Below are positions 1-8,269 of a stretch of DNA of 64,000 nt, in pieces (within the stretch, counting starts at the first letter, position 1; each line of letters opens with the position of its first letter). Location: assembly GCF_000271665.2 (NCBI RefSeq), contig NZ_CP010978.1, positions 4,819,001 to 4,883,000 on the forward strand. Direction: 5' to 3'. Both the position numbers and the translations under genes were made by a program. The notes below the pieces were generated by a model. The model worked only from the letters and a program-made list of their open reading frames with translations. It had not been told where the DNA came from and made no database searches. The stretch is from Pelosinus fermentans JBW45. Its GTDB lineage: Bacteria; Bacillota; Negativicutes; DSM-13327.

Positions 1-158
1 GGTGCCGCCATCTTTAACACTTTTACCATAAAAGAATCTTCGGCTACCTCATCATCCACGACAATAATTCGATCTGCTTTGGTGATTTTTGTCCAGGCTG
101 TAATCACCTGACCATGTATTAATCGGTCATCAATTCGAGTCAGAACAATATGTAACAT
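1..158 (-). CDS. PTS mannose-family IIB component, partial (C-terminus beyond window)
   Basis: The N-terminal 52 or so residues are visible, beginning MLHIVLTRIDDRLIHGQV. The DDRLIHGQV segment is the hallmark of mannose/fructose/sorbose-family EIIB proteins, and its His is the residue that receives phosphate from EIIA and passes it to the sugar. The ATG at 158 is preceded by AGAGGTGG at a fitting distance. The gene lies 15 bp downstream of the IIA gene on the same strand, so the two are co-transcribed; IIC and IID would be expected further left, outside the window. The sugar cannot be told from this fragment. Confidence 0.88.
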   Translation of the reverse strand, partial: MLHIVLTRIDDRLIHGQVITAWTKITKADRIIVVDDEVAEDSFMVKVLKMAA

Positions 159-173
159 AACATCCACCTCTTC

Positions 174-596
174 TTACTTATTAGTTTCATCAAAACGTTC
201 AATTTCTTTAAAAAGTTCTCTGATTCCCGTGATACCTGTCTGGATACATACATTCGTTAACTCATCTAATCCATAGGACTCTCTCATACTAAAAGCCTCA
301 ATGATCATTGGTAAACTGAAACCAGCAATACACCTAAAGTTACTGGTAATGGTGCTGCTCGCTTTGGCAGTATTGTTATAGGGACTCGCGCCAAATAAAT
401 CGGCAAATACCAGCACCCCCATTCCTGTATCTAATGCTTGGATGGCTGCATTGACCTTCTCGCAAAACGCTTCAATACTATCTCCGCGATAACATCCCAG
501 CGCCAATGCCTTTTCCTGCTTCCCCAAAATTAGTTGAGCAGTTTGTAAAGCTGCTTCACCAAAATTTTCATGGGTTACTACTAAAATTCCAATCAT
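174..596 (-). CDS. PTS mannose-family IIA component
   Basis: A 140-residue stand-alone EIIA of the mannose family, a cytoplasmic protein that takes phosphate from HPr and gives it to the IIB encoded just downstream. The phosphorylated His is in VVTHENFGEAAL near residue 9, and the downstream LVFADLFGASPYN segment is typical of the fold. Length matches a free-standing IIA domain. The start has a perfect AAGGAGG box 8 bp upstream. A -24/-12 promoter and a cluster of repeated boxes lie just upstream, and a LevR-type activator is encoded next to it, so the operon is probably sigma-54 dependent and induced by its sugar. Confidence 0.9.
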   Translation of the reverse strand: MIGILVVTHENFGEAALQTAQLILGKQEKALALGCYRGDSIEAFCEKVNAAIQALDTGMGVLVFADLFGASPYNNTAKASSTITSNFRCIAGFSLPMIIEAFSMRESYGLDELTNVCIQTGITGIRELFKEIERFDETNK

Positions 597-627
597 TAAA
601 ATCCTCCTTTCTTTGTACTAAGTATTA

Positions 628-646
628 TTGCAACTCCTATGCCAAC
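628..646 (-). promoter_or_regulatory. sigma-54 (-24/-12) promoter of the mannose-family PTS operon
   Basis: On the minus strand the sequence reads TTGGCATAGGAGTTGCAA. The GG (643-642) and GC (631-630) doublets are separated by exactly 10 nt, as in the consensus TGGCAC-N5-TTGC. Transcription would start near 619, about 20 bp before the IIA start codon. The neighbouring activator has the GAFTGA loop needed to work with sigma-54. Confidence 0.85.
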
Positions 647-648
647 TA

Positions 649-820
649 TGTGTCTCATTACCTGCCAGTCAGATGACAAACAACCTATAGTCTAGGATAT
701 AAAGGCAGAGTTGCTACATAAATTAAAATTTAACCTTTGGGCGCATTCCCTTTTTAAGAATGTGTCTTAAAATGTGTCTTAGTCATATTTCATAGAATGT
801 GTCTCAAAATCCAAGACACA
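649..820. promoter_or_regulatory. Cluster of TGTGTCT boxes, probable upstream activating sites for the LevR-type activator
   Basis: TGTGTCT occurs at 649-655, 761-767, 773-779 and 798-804, and its reverse complement AGACACA at 814-820. The last two form a perfect dyad (7-bp arms, 9-bp spacer). All lie upstream of the -24 element of the PTS promoter, where enhancer-binding proteins bind. Assignment to the adjacent regulator is inference from position. Confidence 0.6.
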
Positions 821-869
821 TCATTATAAGAAAAACACTTCGCACCCTTTAAAACATATAGAACAAATC

Positions 870-930
870 GAACCACAAAGACGCAAAGGACACAAAGGGT
901 TTTATCAGTGGCATTGTGCCTTTGTGGTTC
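870..930. repeat. Intergenic inverted repeat GAACCACAAAG ... CTTTGTGGTTC
   Basis: Eleven-base arms at 870-880 and 920-930 are perfect complements, enclosing AC- and AAAG-rich sequence (ACGCAAAGGACACAAAGGG). No ORF is present. It looks like a dispersed intergenic element rather than a terminator, since no T-run follows on either strand. Confidence 0.45.
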
Positions 931-1097
931 ATAAAAGCTTATATTTTTTATCTACAAAGCGTTTTTTGTCATTATCAAGAAAAGTTCCTTAAAAAAGGGC
1001 ATCGGATATCTTTTCTGACACTCCTGTGATTTATTTCATGACCGTTTCTCACTAATGCTCGCAAAATGACAGGTAAATGAATACTCCTTAAGAATGA

Positions 1098-1136
1098 AAA
1101 GAAGCTCAAGAGTTTACATTTCTCTTAAGCTTCTTT
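1098..1136 (-). terminator. Rho-independent terminator of the LevR-type regulator gene
   Basis: Arms GAAGCTCAAGAG (1101-1112) and CTCTTAAGCTTC (1122-1133) pair with one internal mismatch. On the minus strand the stem is followed by TTTTCATTCTT. It lies just past the stop of the regulator gene. Confidence 0.7.
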
Positions 1137-1147
1137 GCGCTATTCTT

Positions 1148-3811
1148 TCAGTTCGATAGGATATTGAAATGCCCATCCATCATTTCAACGACATAGGCTA
1201 ATTCAGTATTGGGAATCTCAATGCCAAATGCCTCTTCCACGATAATGAACGTATCTTTAATCGTCTTGAAAAGAGATTCCTTGGACTCCTTAATATGCAA
1301 GAAATTTGTATAAGGTAAGGGTTCATTTCTTATGATTCTTTCAATCATGCAAGAACAATGAAATAAGAATTTGATCCTGATGCTTTCATCAATAACTCCA
1401 TTACAGGTATCTGCAACCTTTTCTAATACTTCATTGAGTAATCTTGATGCTTTCCCTACGTTTAAGAACGTGAGAATTTCTTCTAGCATAGCAATAGCAC
1501 GCTCTTGATAAATAATGGGTGAGTAACCAAATTCTACTGGTGAGTTATCCACTTTTATTCTGCCGCCAATTAACGGACTCATTGCCTTTACACTTTCCAC
1601 CAACATATCAAGACTGATATTCGGTAACATAGCTTTTCTCGCTGCTTCGATCACCATAGGGGTACTCACCATTTTAACGACTCTTGTAGGTATGCCTGTT
1701 CTTTCTGAAATGATTTCGGAAAAGGTGGTAAGAGAACCCATATCGACTAAGAGCAGCACGCCTCGTCCCTTATTGATTTTTTTCACCCTTTCAGTTGCCT
1801 TGTTCAAAATTACTTCTACCTTTTCTTCCAAAGGCATGTCTATCGCATGAATACATTCATAACCTAGAAGGGTTTGGGCTACTTGAACCATATTGGTAGC
1901 TGTAGCATACCCATGAGTGATAACTAATACCTCAATATTTTCCTCACTCTTTTTTATATGCAGGGAGTATAGCAGCATGGCGGTAAAGGCAACTTCATCA
2001 TCAGGGATATGGATTGGCAATTTCTCTTCCAGTTTATTTTTGATTCTTTCAGCAATAGCAAATTCCTGCTGATGCTCTTCATATATTTTTTTGATATTTG
2101 GATGTATGGAGATCTGCCCTAAGCGCAGCCTTTCTACAAGAGTTTCCATATGTAAGGCTAGACTGTATATTACTTTACTATCAAATGACAATCCCATAGC
2201 CTCTTTTGATTCTGCCAAAGATTCCTCAATGATATTGACAATCTCGGGAGTAACGATTTTTGCCAGAACTTCTTTTTCTAACAATAGATTATGATCTTGG
2301 CTTGCAGAAAAAGAATCGTGAAAGCGATTTTGGATCTGCTGATTCATACGTTCTCTAATTTCATTTACAGAAAGACCCTTTTCTAGAAATTTCTGCGCAC
2401 TTCTAAGGATTACATCATAAAAGTCCTCTTCGGTTTTATAATCGTCATACAAGAGCACGTTTTTTAGACTTGCATGTAAGTCTTCCTTTGCACCATTAAA
2501 TGTGATAGATTCGAAATCGTTTAAATTAAAAACTTTTGCTATTTCCTGCCTCTTATTATCAATGGTGAAAACTCCTTCTTTTAAGCGCTGTGAGAGCTGA
2601 GATAGTTTTATATGCACATCACTTTGCTGCTCAGTGACATATTCTACAAATGCATTGGCACACATAAGTTGGATATCATTTTTTAATTGTCCTATATTAC
2701 CTGGGCATTTGTAAATCAGCAATACTTTTAGGACCTCTTTTGATACCGTTACAGGTATTTTAATTTTGACAGACTCTTCTCTAAAAAACTGACAGATAAG
2801 GGTCATTCGTCCTTTCAATGAACGCTCTGCTAAACTAGGAAGCATAATAATTACCGGAATTCTTCTTAGCAGCGTACCAAGGATCACTTTCTTAGGATCT
2901 TCAGTCGTAGCGGCAATGATCAGTATGTCAGCCTTACGGGTATTTTCCGATTCCCCCAAGCGACGATAACTGCCTCTATCCATCAATGAAAACAGCATTT
3001 CTTGTCCCTCTGGCGGCAAACGATGAACTTCATCTAAAAACAGAATTCCTCCATTTGCTTGATCCACTAATCCTTTTTTCTCAATATCTGCGCCCGTAAA
3101 TGCACCTTTTACATTACCAAAAAGATGTGAAACTAACAGCTGCAGATTTTCCGCATAATCAGCACAATTAAATATGACATAGGGAGCATTGAAGGAAAAT
3201 CGCCCTATCTCGATTGCATAACGATACATGATTTCCGCAAAAGTTGTCTTTCCGATTCCAGTAGGACCGATTAATAACGTATGTAATCCTTTCGGCGGAT
3301 ACAGAATCGCTGCCCGCGCCTGCTTTACCTGATTCTTTAAATCATCTTTAGAACCCACTATATTTGCAAAGATATCATCTTTCGGTTTTACATGATTCTC
3401 TATTAAATGATGTATCTCATTTTTATTACAAGAAAATGCCTCTTCTTTTGCATTACAAAGCAGCGATGTTCCTATTATTAACTTTCTAAAATCAGTATCA
3501 TTTTTAATAATTGGATCTTTTATCATGATCTTTGCATTTGCTTCCAGCCAAATTCGATCCAGATAACGCACAGGTTTACCTAAGATTTTAATAACCCTTC
3601 CCTCAGCCACAAGGCTATTTAGCTCCGTGCTAACATTATTCCTGGAAATGTTTAGCTTCTCTGATAAAAGGGTTGTTTCAAAACCGATTTTTTCTAGTAC
3701 TTTATACTTGCTAATATCAATCTTCTGAGTGAGCGTTCTTAATTTAAAATAGACTTTCTCTTTTCTATGCATCTTATGTTCTAGACCATAAGATGTATCA
3801 TCCTTTGACAA
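1148..3811 (-). CDS. LevR-family sigma-54-dependent activator with PTS regulatory domains
   Basis: Enhancer-binding activator of the LevR type, about 890 residues, the usual length. Order: N-terminal winged helix (LSEKLNISRNNVSTEL), AAA+ domain with Walker A GPTGIGKT, sigma-54 contact loop GAFTGA and Walker B GGILFLDEVHR, a PRD domain, an EIIA-Man-like domain (VLVITHGYATATN, candidate phospho-His) and a C-terminal PRD. Phosphorylation by PTS proteins would tune activity to sugar supply. The target is almost certainly the PTS operon downstream. The start is uncertain: a TTG at 3811 follows a GGGGGGGGG run at good spacing and is chosen here; a GTG at 3859 and an ATG at 3772 are in frame but lack a clear ribosome site. 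Confidence 0.9.
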   Translation of the reverse strand: MSKDDTSYGLEHKMHRKEKVYFKLRTLTQKIDISKYKVLEKIGFETTLLSEKLNISRNNVSTELNSLVAEGRVIKILGKPVRYLDRIWLEANAKIMIKDPIIKNDTDFRKLIIGTSLLCNAKEEAFSCNKNEIHHLIENHVKPKDDIFANIVGSKDDLKNQVKQARAAILYPPKGLHTLLIGPTGIGKTTFAEIMYRYAIEIGRFSFNAPYVIFNCADYAENLQLLVSHLFGNVKGAFTGADIEKKGLVDQANGGILFLDEVHRLPPEGQEMLFSLMDRGSYRRLGESENTRKADILIIAATTEDPKKVILGTLLRRIPVIIMLPSLAERSLKGRMTLICQFFREESVKIKIPVTVSKEVLKVLLIYKCPGNIGQLKNDIQLMCANAFVEYVTEQQSDVHIKLSQLSQRLKEGVFTIDNKRQEIAKVFNLNDFESITFNGAKEDLHASLKNVLLYDDYKTEEDFYDVILRSAQKFLEKGLSVNEIRERMNQQIQNRFHDSFSASQDHNLLLEKEVLAKIVTPEIVNIIEESLAESKEAMGLSFDSKVIYSLALHMETLVERLRLGQISIHPNIKKIYEEHQQEFAIAERIKNKLEEKLPIHIPDDEVAFTAMLLYSLHIKKSEENIEVLVITHGYATATNMVQVAQTLLGYECIHAIDMPLEEKVEVILNKATERVKKINKGRGVLLLVDMGSLTTFSEIISERTGIPTRVVKMVSTPMVIEAARKAMLPNISLDMLVESVKAMSPLIGGRIKVDNSPVEFGYSPIIYQERAIAMLEEILTFLNVGKASRLLNEVLEKVADTCNGVIDESIRIKFLFHCSCMIERIIRNEPLPYTNFLHIKESKESLFKTIKDTFIIVEEAFGIEIPNTELAYVVEMMDGHFNILSN

Positions 3812-3864
3812 TAGATCCCCCCCCCTTGTTCCCCATCGTCTACACAGTACTGTAAACACATTAG

Positions 3865-3890
3865 GAATTATCTAAAAAAACAGATAATTC
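3865..3890. promoter_or_regulatory. Inverted repeat GAATTATCT-N8-AGATAATTC upstream of the LevR-type gene
   Basis: Perfect 9-bp arms at 3865-3873 and 3882-3890 lie just upstream of the regulator gene. This could be an operator; no T-run follows on the gene strand. No binding protein can be named. Confidence 0.35.
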
Positions 3891-3985
3891 ACATTCCCTG
3901 TATTCCACACATTTTATCAAATCCCCTCTGTCCTGGATAAAATCAATCATTTCACATTTGTTAGGTAATAGGAGATTTCACAAAA

Positions 3986-4024
3986 GGGACTGTCTTACAT
4001 GCTTTTGCATTTTGAGACAGTCCC
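3986..4024. repeat. Hairpin repeat GGGACTGTCTTA ... TGAGACAGTCCC
   Basis: Twelve-base arms at 3986-3997 and 4013-4024, with one G-T position, enclose a loop that itself has ATGC/GCAT. It sits between the divergent regulator genes. On the minus strand TTTTG follows. It resembles a dispersed terminator-like repeat more than a gene-specific site. Confidence 0.45.
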
Positions 4025-4061
4025 TGTAATTCAAACTCTTTATTTTAAATAAAAATAAACC

Positions 4062-4091
4062 TTGACATCAAATTCCAGCGAAGTTTATAAT
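4062..4091 (+). promoter_or_regulatory. Consensus sigma-70 promoter of the TetR gene
   Basis: TTGACA (4062-4067), an 18-bp spacer and TATAAT (4086-4091), followed by TTGACTGAAATCAA (short dyad TTGA/TCAA), a possible operator for autoregulation. Confidence 0.75.
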
Positions 4092-4122
4092 TTGACTGAA
4101 ATCAATTAATGAGGTGATGACC

Positions 4123-4755
4123 ATGGCACGTCCTCCACAAGATCCCCAAATACGAATAGCCGAGATCCTGGATGCTGCCGAACCGCTGTTTTATGCCAAT
4201 GGCTATCATGAAACAGCAATCAGCGACATCGTAAAAAAAATGGGAGTTGCTCAAGGAACACTCTATTATTACTTTAAATCGAAGGATGAAATATTAGAAG
4301 CACTGATCAATCGCCACATGTTCAAATTTACATCAGCATTTGCGCCGATCATTTATTCCGAAAACATTGCCCCGCCCCGAAAAATCGAATCCCTGCTACA
4401 GGCTATATTCCGTACCATTCAATATAAAGAAGGGTTATTGTTTTATTTTTTATATGATGACCGGACTTTACATCTCTTAGACAAATTATCACGCCAGGCT
4501 AAGCAGTTAGTGGCACCTTTTTTGCTGAAAATTATCGAGGAAGGGAAACAGCAAAACTATTTTCATGTTTCTAATCCCAAAGCAGCAATGAATTTAATTC
4601 AGGCTATCATTGATTGCCTGATTGATGCAATCTACGAAAAATCACCTGACGACCTACTGACCTGCCAGTTCAAGCTTGCAGAAGAGCTCATGGCAAAAGC
4701 ATTAGGGATGCAAGAAGGCACGATACGTATCGTTATCAACGATTCAGAACAATGA
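4123..4755 (+). CDS. TetR/AcrR-family transcriptional regulator
   Basis: About 210 residues. The N-terminal helix-turn-helix is clear: ILDAAEPLFYANGYHETAIS followed by DIVKKMGVAQGTLYYYFKSK. The C-terminal ligand domain is variable and gives no hint of ligand. The ATG at 4123 is chosen because GAGGTG lies 6 bp upstream; GTG 4114 and ATG 4117 are in frame but overlap that box. A strong promoter precedes it and a hairpin terminator follows, so it is a single-gene unit. The regulated target is not evident; the downstream envelope genes are the nearest candidates. Confidence 0.88.
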   Translation: MARPPQDPQIRIAEILDAAEPLFYANGYHETAISDIVKKMGVAQGTLYYYFKSKDEILEALINRHMFKFTSAFAPIIYSENIAPPRKIESLLQAIFRTIQYKEGLLFYFLYDDRTLHLLDKLSRQAKQLVAPFLLKIIEEGKQQNYFHVSNPKAAMNLIQAIIDCLIDAIYEKSPDDLLTCQFKLAEELMAKALGMQEGTIRIVINDSEQ

Positions 4756-4761
4756 ATATAA

Positions 4762-4798
4762 AAAACTCCATTCAGTCAATAACTGGATGGGTAGTTTT
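4762..4798 (+). terminator. Rho-independent terminator after the TetR gene
   Basis: AAACT-CCATTCAGT pairs with ACTGGATGG-GTAGTTT, ending in TTTTAATT. Confidence 0.6.
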
Positions 4799-4900
4799 AA
4801 TTAGACTAATTTCAACACCACGAACACATTCGTTAAGCAGCTTTTGCTGTGTGCTTTCATCGACGAGCATCATTAACCTATAACTAAGGAGGTATCGCAG

Positions 4901-5122
4901 ATGTGTAATACAATCATTCATGGCATACCCGTTGAATCAGATCCTTCCTTATCACGGGAAGAAATTAACAAGCTGGTTTGCGAAGTCATTCAATCCTGGA
5001 CCTGGGAAGGCAGAAAACTGGGAAAAGTCGAGATTATACGTGATGGGCAATGGATGCAGGTCCACTCTTATGAACAACCTTTTATCCAACTTGTCCCCAT
5101 GAGAGCAACATTGCAGGAGTGA
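4901..5122 (+). CDS. Small protein of unknown function (73 aa)
   Basis: Not recognised. It starts MCNTIIHGIPVESDPSLSRE, has no signal peptide or membrane segment, is Trp- and Glu-rich in the middle (SWTWEGRKLGKVEIIRDGQW), and ends shortly after PFIQLVPM. A textbook AAGGAGG lies 8 bp before the ATG, which is the main reason to call it real; overlapping frames lack such a site. It precedes two exported envelope proteins on the same strand and may be co-transcribed with them. Confidence 0.65.
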   Translation: MCNTIIHGIPVESDPSLSREEINKLVCEVIQSWTWEGRKLGKVEIIRDGQWMQVHSYEQPFIQLVPMRATLQE

Positions 5123-5252
5123 ATCATACAGCCATTCCATTGATTTAGTAAAGTTCAATACTAAAACAAATAGAATCTTTTTCGGGATGATCACAAGAAC
5201 CAAGAAAATAACCTGCTAACAGCAGCTTAGCAGCTCGGGAGGTCAATCAAAT

Positions 5253-5735
5253 ATGAACCATAAAATTTTATTATCCCTCATCTTGCTTTCGTGTCTTTTT
5301 GTCAGCACTACAATAGCTTCCGCAGCCAAGCCTATCATCAATGCTGATACCACCTACTACGATGTAAATACCGGGCTCTATATGTTAAAGGGAAATGTAT
5401 ATATTGAAGTTTCCAATCGCATCATAACGGCGGGCCAGGCAAAAGTCAGCCTGAGTTCACTGGAAGTCTGGGGCTCAGACGGCATAACCCTTACACAAGA
5501 TAATATTTATCTTACAGCCGGCAGCGTTTACGTATATGGCAGTCAGAAGAAGGCTATGCTTGACGGCGGCGTGACATTTAAACAGCCTAACTTAACTATA
5601 ACTTCTGATACAGCAGACTTTAACTGGCGTACTAAACTAGGGATATTCAACGGGCAAGTACAGATTACCCAAGGTGATAACACCTGGTCAGCAGACTCCG
5701 TAACCTATAATATCGAAACCAATACGCTGCAATAA
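5253..5735 (+). CDS. LptA/OstA-like periplasmic protein
   Basis: 160 residues with an N-terminal signal peptide (MNHKILLSLILLSCLFVSTT, cleavage probably after ASA). The rest is repeated short beta-strand units of the OstA/LptA type: INADTTYYDVNTGLYMLKGN, followed by repeats such as LTITSDTADFNW and WSADSVTYNIETN. Proteins of this fold shuttle lipopolysaccharide across the periplasm or are related to those that do. Start supported by GGGAGGT. Its presence in a Firmicute-like genome points to an outer membrane. It is shorter than canonical LptA and lies away from lpt genes, so a role in LPS transport itself is inference. Confidence 0.75.
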   Translation: MNHKILLSLILLSCLFVSTTIASAAKPIINADTTYYDVNTGLYMLKGNVYIEVSNRIITAGQAKVSLSSLEVWGSDGITLTQDNIYLTAGSVYVYGSQKKAMLDGGVTFKQPNLTITSDTADFNWRTKLGIFNGQVQITQGDNTWSADSVTYNIETNTLQ

Positions 5736-5838
5736 TCTCATCAGTCTTTAACCTGCAGCGAAATAGTAGATGCCGCATTCAAACGAGTTATCCGTGTGGC
5801 GGTAATCTGAAATGAATTTGCTCCCATGGAGGCTTATG

Positions 5839-7152
5839 ATGAAGAAGCTAGTACTGTTCTTGTTCAGTTTTACGCTATTATGGTATCCTTTTTTTGTCCA
5901 CGCTGACCCAAGAGAAGACTATGAAGAAGCTTATAAACTATATATTGCCGCCGGGAACAGTGCAGCGGCTTATAGCGACCGGATTGGCGAGTTGGCTACG
6001 CGCTATTTAGCACAAGACGGTTGGCAGATTGATCATTACGTCCAAGCACAGGATCATACCGGTGCCCGCTTCCTCATTGCAAAAAAAGACCATCCAGGTG
6101 GTGCTCCAGAGTATCTTATTGCTATTGTTGGAACAGAAAAAAACAAGGATATAAAAACTGACCTAAAGGTTGACAAAATTTATTTTGCAGGTAGCAATAC
6201 CAAAGAATTCACAGTCAATGCCAATAAAAAAGATATTCCCAACACAGAACCTAAGGTTCATAAAGGATTTAATAAATTTGTACAAACGATGCCGTCTGCC
6301 GTCTTGCGTAATCCCCAGCATTCCCGTCTCTCACTTCCTGATCTGCTTATGGCTGATAAAAATGCTAAAGTGTATCTTACCGGCCATAGCTTAGGTGGTG
6401 CGGCGGCAACATTGCTTGGAGCAAGGCTCCTCACTATGGGAATAAATCCGGAACAAGTTGAAGTAATTACTTTCGGCGCACCGGCCGTGGGAAATGCCGC
6501 ATTTGCTGCTAAATTCGAACCGATTCTCCACCTGACACGAGTCGTCAATGCAGGCGATCCGATAACTGGCGTTCTGCAAACCTTAGTTGGCGGCTATCAG
6601 CAATTTGGTCGAGAAATTAAATGGACTTCGCCTGGCACCGTGAGTGATCCCCATAAATTGGTCAGCTATGTCGATTCTGCAATAAAAAACTATTATGATA
6701 AGCGCAGCCAGGCCGTAAAGGCCGGAATGGAACTGCCCGCCGAGCCTGCTACAAAACAGATAAACCTCGGACGCGTCTACATTGCCCCACTCCAAAATAA
6801 CCTTCCTGATGGTTTAACAGCAGACTTTTGGTATATGCATGAAGCATTAAAGGATGAGTACCGAAAAATACTGCCAGACTATGTTATAGCCAATACACAG
6901 ACAGCCCCTAATGCATGGCGGGAAGCCGCTGTCGCTTCCGGCTGTCGATGGGCCATTATCTCTGAGGTAAGCGCCTTTCGTGTAAAACAAGAAAGAAGTA
7001 CCTATTACATAACAGTAACCCAGGCTGTGTATGATGTCGCCACCGACATGGTCGTTGACACTGCCATTTTTTCAACCGGGACATACAACCTAACTCCCCT
7101 AGAAGCATTCATCCATGCTTTCAAAGGAATAAATATCCGGCAAACTAACTAG
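5839..7152 (+). CDS. Exported class 3 lipase with an additional C-terminal domain
   Basis: About 437 residues. A signal peptide (KKLVLFLFSFTLLWYPFFVHA) precedes the mature protein. The alpha/beta-hydrolase core carries the nucleophile elbow GHSLGGAA, a likely catalytic Asp in NAGDPITG and His in DPHKLVSY, the lipase class 3 pattern. Roughly the last 130 residues (from about INLGRVYIAPLQNN) form a separate mixed domain that I do not recognise. The ATG at 5839 is chosen, 6 bp after GGAGG; ATG 5836 and 5812 are in frame. A terminator follows. Likely acts on lipids or esters in the envelope or outside the cell; substrate unknown. Confidence 0.82.
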   Translation: MKKLVLFLFSFTLLWYPFFVHADPREDYEEAYKLYIAAGNSAAAYSDRIGELATRYLAQDGWQIDHYVQAQDHTGARFLIAKKDHPGGAPEYLIAIVGTEKNKDIKTDLKVDKIYFAGSNTKEFTVNANKKDIPNTEPKVHKGFNKFVQTMPSAVLRNPQHSRLSLPDLLMADKNAKVYLTGHSLGGAAATLLGARLLTMGINPEQVEVITFGAPAVGNAAFAAKFEPILHLTRVVNAGDPITGVLQTLVGGYQQFGREIKWTSPGTVSDPHKLVSYVDSAIKNYYDKRSQAVKAGMELPAEPATKQINLGRVYIAPLQNNLPDGLTADFWYMHEALKDEYRKILPDYVIANTQTAPNAWREAAVASGCRWAIISEVSAFRVKQERSTYYITVTQAVYDVATDMVVDTAIFSTGTYNLTPLEAFIHAFKGINIRQTN

Positions 7153-7186
7153 CTCTTGGGTTACCATTGGTTTGATATCGAAATAC

Positions 7187-7222
7187 AAATTGCTGCAAAG
7201 TTAACTACTTTGCAGCAATTTT
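7187..7222 (+). terminator. Strong Rho-independent terminator after the lipase gene
   Basis: AATTGCTGCAAAG, a 7-nt loop, then CTTTGCAGCAATT running into TTTTTC; 13-bp perfect stem. Confidence 0.88.
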
Positions 7223-7684
7223 TCATATATCTTTGCTTTTAAGATGCCAAAGTGACAGATATAAAAGATAACCACTGTGCCATTGTCTTATCCATAAACT
7301 AGTGACTGCTATTGCCATATATAATATCTATATCCAATAGCTTCCTTTATTGAAAAACTACCAGTGTCACCCACTCTATATGAATTCGCTTATTTCCCAG
7401 TTTCCCAGCTTGATGGATACTCCCATGATATAATCCGCATCTCTGTAAAAGAAAGCCGTATAATAAACCGTAATATTTTTGTCACATTTCTCAAGTATAA
7501 TTAAAATCAATTTAGAATAATTGGAGGATTAACGTATGCCATCAACCTTGTTTCACATTTTCATACAATCTGACTGCTTTATCGTTCCAGATTTGATTAA
7601 TTAAGCTTGTAATTTCAAAGAAATATTAAATGGAAGTTTGATACTATAAAATGGCGAATAAAGTAATTCTGTGGAGGTTTAATT
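7223..7684. other. AT-rich intergenic stretch without a supported gene
   Basis: No ORF of convincing length. A 22-codon ORF at about 7536 (MPSTLFHIFIQSDCFIVPD...) has GGAGG 8 bp upstream, too little to call a gene. Confidence 0.5.
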
Positions 7685-7861
7685 GTGAAGAAGTCAGTTC
7701 AAAATTTTCAAGTAAGTGAGCTACAAATTCCCCAACGCAATATAATGAATTTAAAAATACGACAAGATAATAGTCAAAGAAATTTTGTATTGCAAAAAAT
7801 ACATTCTTTTTTTGTGAAAATAGATGCTTTAAATATTGAGTATATTTCTCGCAGATGGTAA
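7685..7861 (+). CDS. Possible small protein (58 aa), unknown
   Basis: GTG start, 7 bp after GTGGAGG, encoding a basic peptide beginning VKKSVQNFQVSELQIPQRN and ending NIEYISRRW. No signal peptide, membrane segment or recognised motif. It lies beside a region of gene debris and could be noise; the ribosome site is the only positive evidence. Confidence 0.3.
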   Translation: MKKSVQNFQVSELQIPQRNIMNLKIRQDNSQRNFVLQKIHSFFVKIDALNIEYISRRW

Positions 7862-7891
7862 GCGGGTTCTTAAGCAATCCACTAATCTGAC

Positions 7892-7941
7892 TGAGCCCTT
7901 TGTATTGGACATTTTAGAAAAAGTCTAACACAAAAGGCTCA
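7892..7941. repeat. Long imperfect hairpin
   Basis: TGAGCCCTTTGTATTGGAC pairs imperfectly with GTCTAACACAAAAGGCTCA (three to four mismatches). No T-run follows on either strand. It is the first large hairpin reached by transcripts leaving the polyketide operon, so a role in 3' end formation is possible. Confidence 0.4.
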
Positions 7942-8008
7942 ATTCAAATTTAGAAGACAGACGACTCTCTTGTTGATTACTGTTATAAAGTCTGGCTGCA
8001 AAGCATCA

Positions 8009-8116
8009 TTAGGATATATATTTGTTTATATCTTCTTTAATCAGTGCAAGCAACTCATCTTGGTTCTGCTCTTTATTCAAAAAGAAATGGTCTCCAGATA
8101 ACACATGTAATTGCAT
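8009..8116 (-). pseudogene. Relic: C-terminal tail of a type II thioesterase
   Basis: 35 codons reading MQLHVLSGDHFFLNKEQNQD and ending in EDINKYIS. The GDHFFLN motif contains the catalytic His of external (type II) thioesterases that edit polyketide and peptide synthases. The Ser-containing N-terminal three quarters is missing; the upstream sequence joins out of frame to a synthase linker fragment. Confidence 0.55.
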
Positions 8117-8121
8117 TTCAC

Positions 8122-8268
8122 CTGCCCCCGATACATCTGGACTATTCCATTATTACCTTCTACAAAACTCTTGAGTTTGTCATTAAGCTCTTTGATTGCC
8201 CCCGCGATCACAGCCAAGCGTTCTTCCATGGCTTCGCGACCTACCTAGAGGGTATACGCCAGATTTGC
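8122..8268 (-). pseudogene. Relic: ketosynthase-flanking linker of a trans-AT PKS
   Basis: Read on the minus strand: LANLAYTL, a TAG at 8247-8245, then VGREAMEERLAVIAGAIKEL and on to YRGQVK. The same linker occurs in PKS1, PKS2 and PKS3 (YTLQVGREAMEERLAV), with CAG where this copy has TAG. Nucleotide similarity to those copies is high over about 60 bp. It is an isolated fragment with no KS domain. Confidence 0.7.
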
Positions 8269-8269
8269 A

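Noticed and set aside
870-930. Considered a CRISPR-like or terminator structure
   Set aside because: Only one inverted pair, no spaced direct repeats and no T-run.
4952-5203. 83-codon minus-strand ORF over the small protein gene at 4901-5122
   Set aside because: Antisense to an ORF with AAGGAGG at correct spacing and lying in line with the flanking plus-strand genes.
7644-7877. 77-codon minus-strand ORF
   Set aside because: No ribosome site; the plus-strand ORF in the same place has a good one. Neither is strong.
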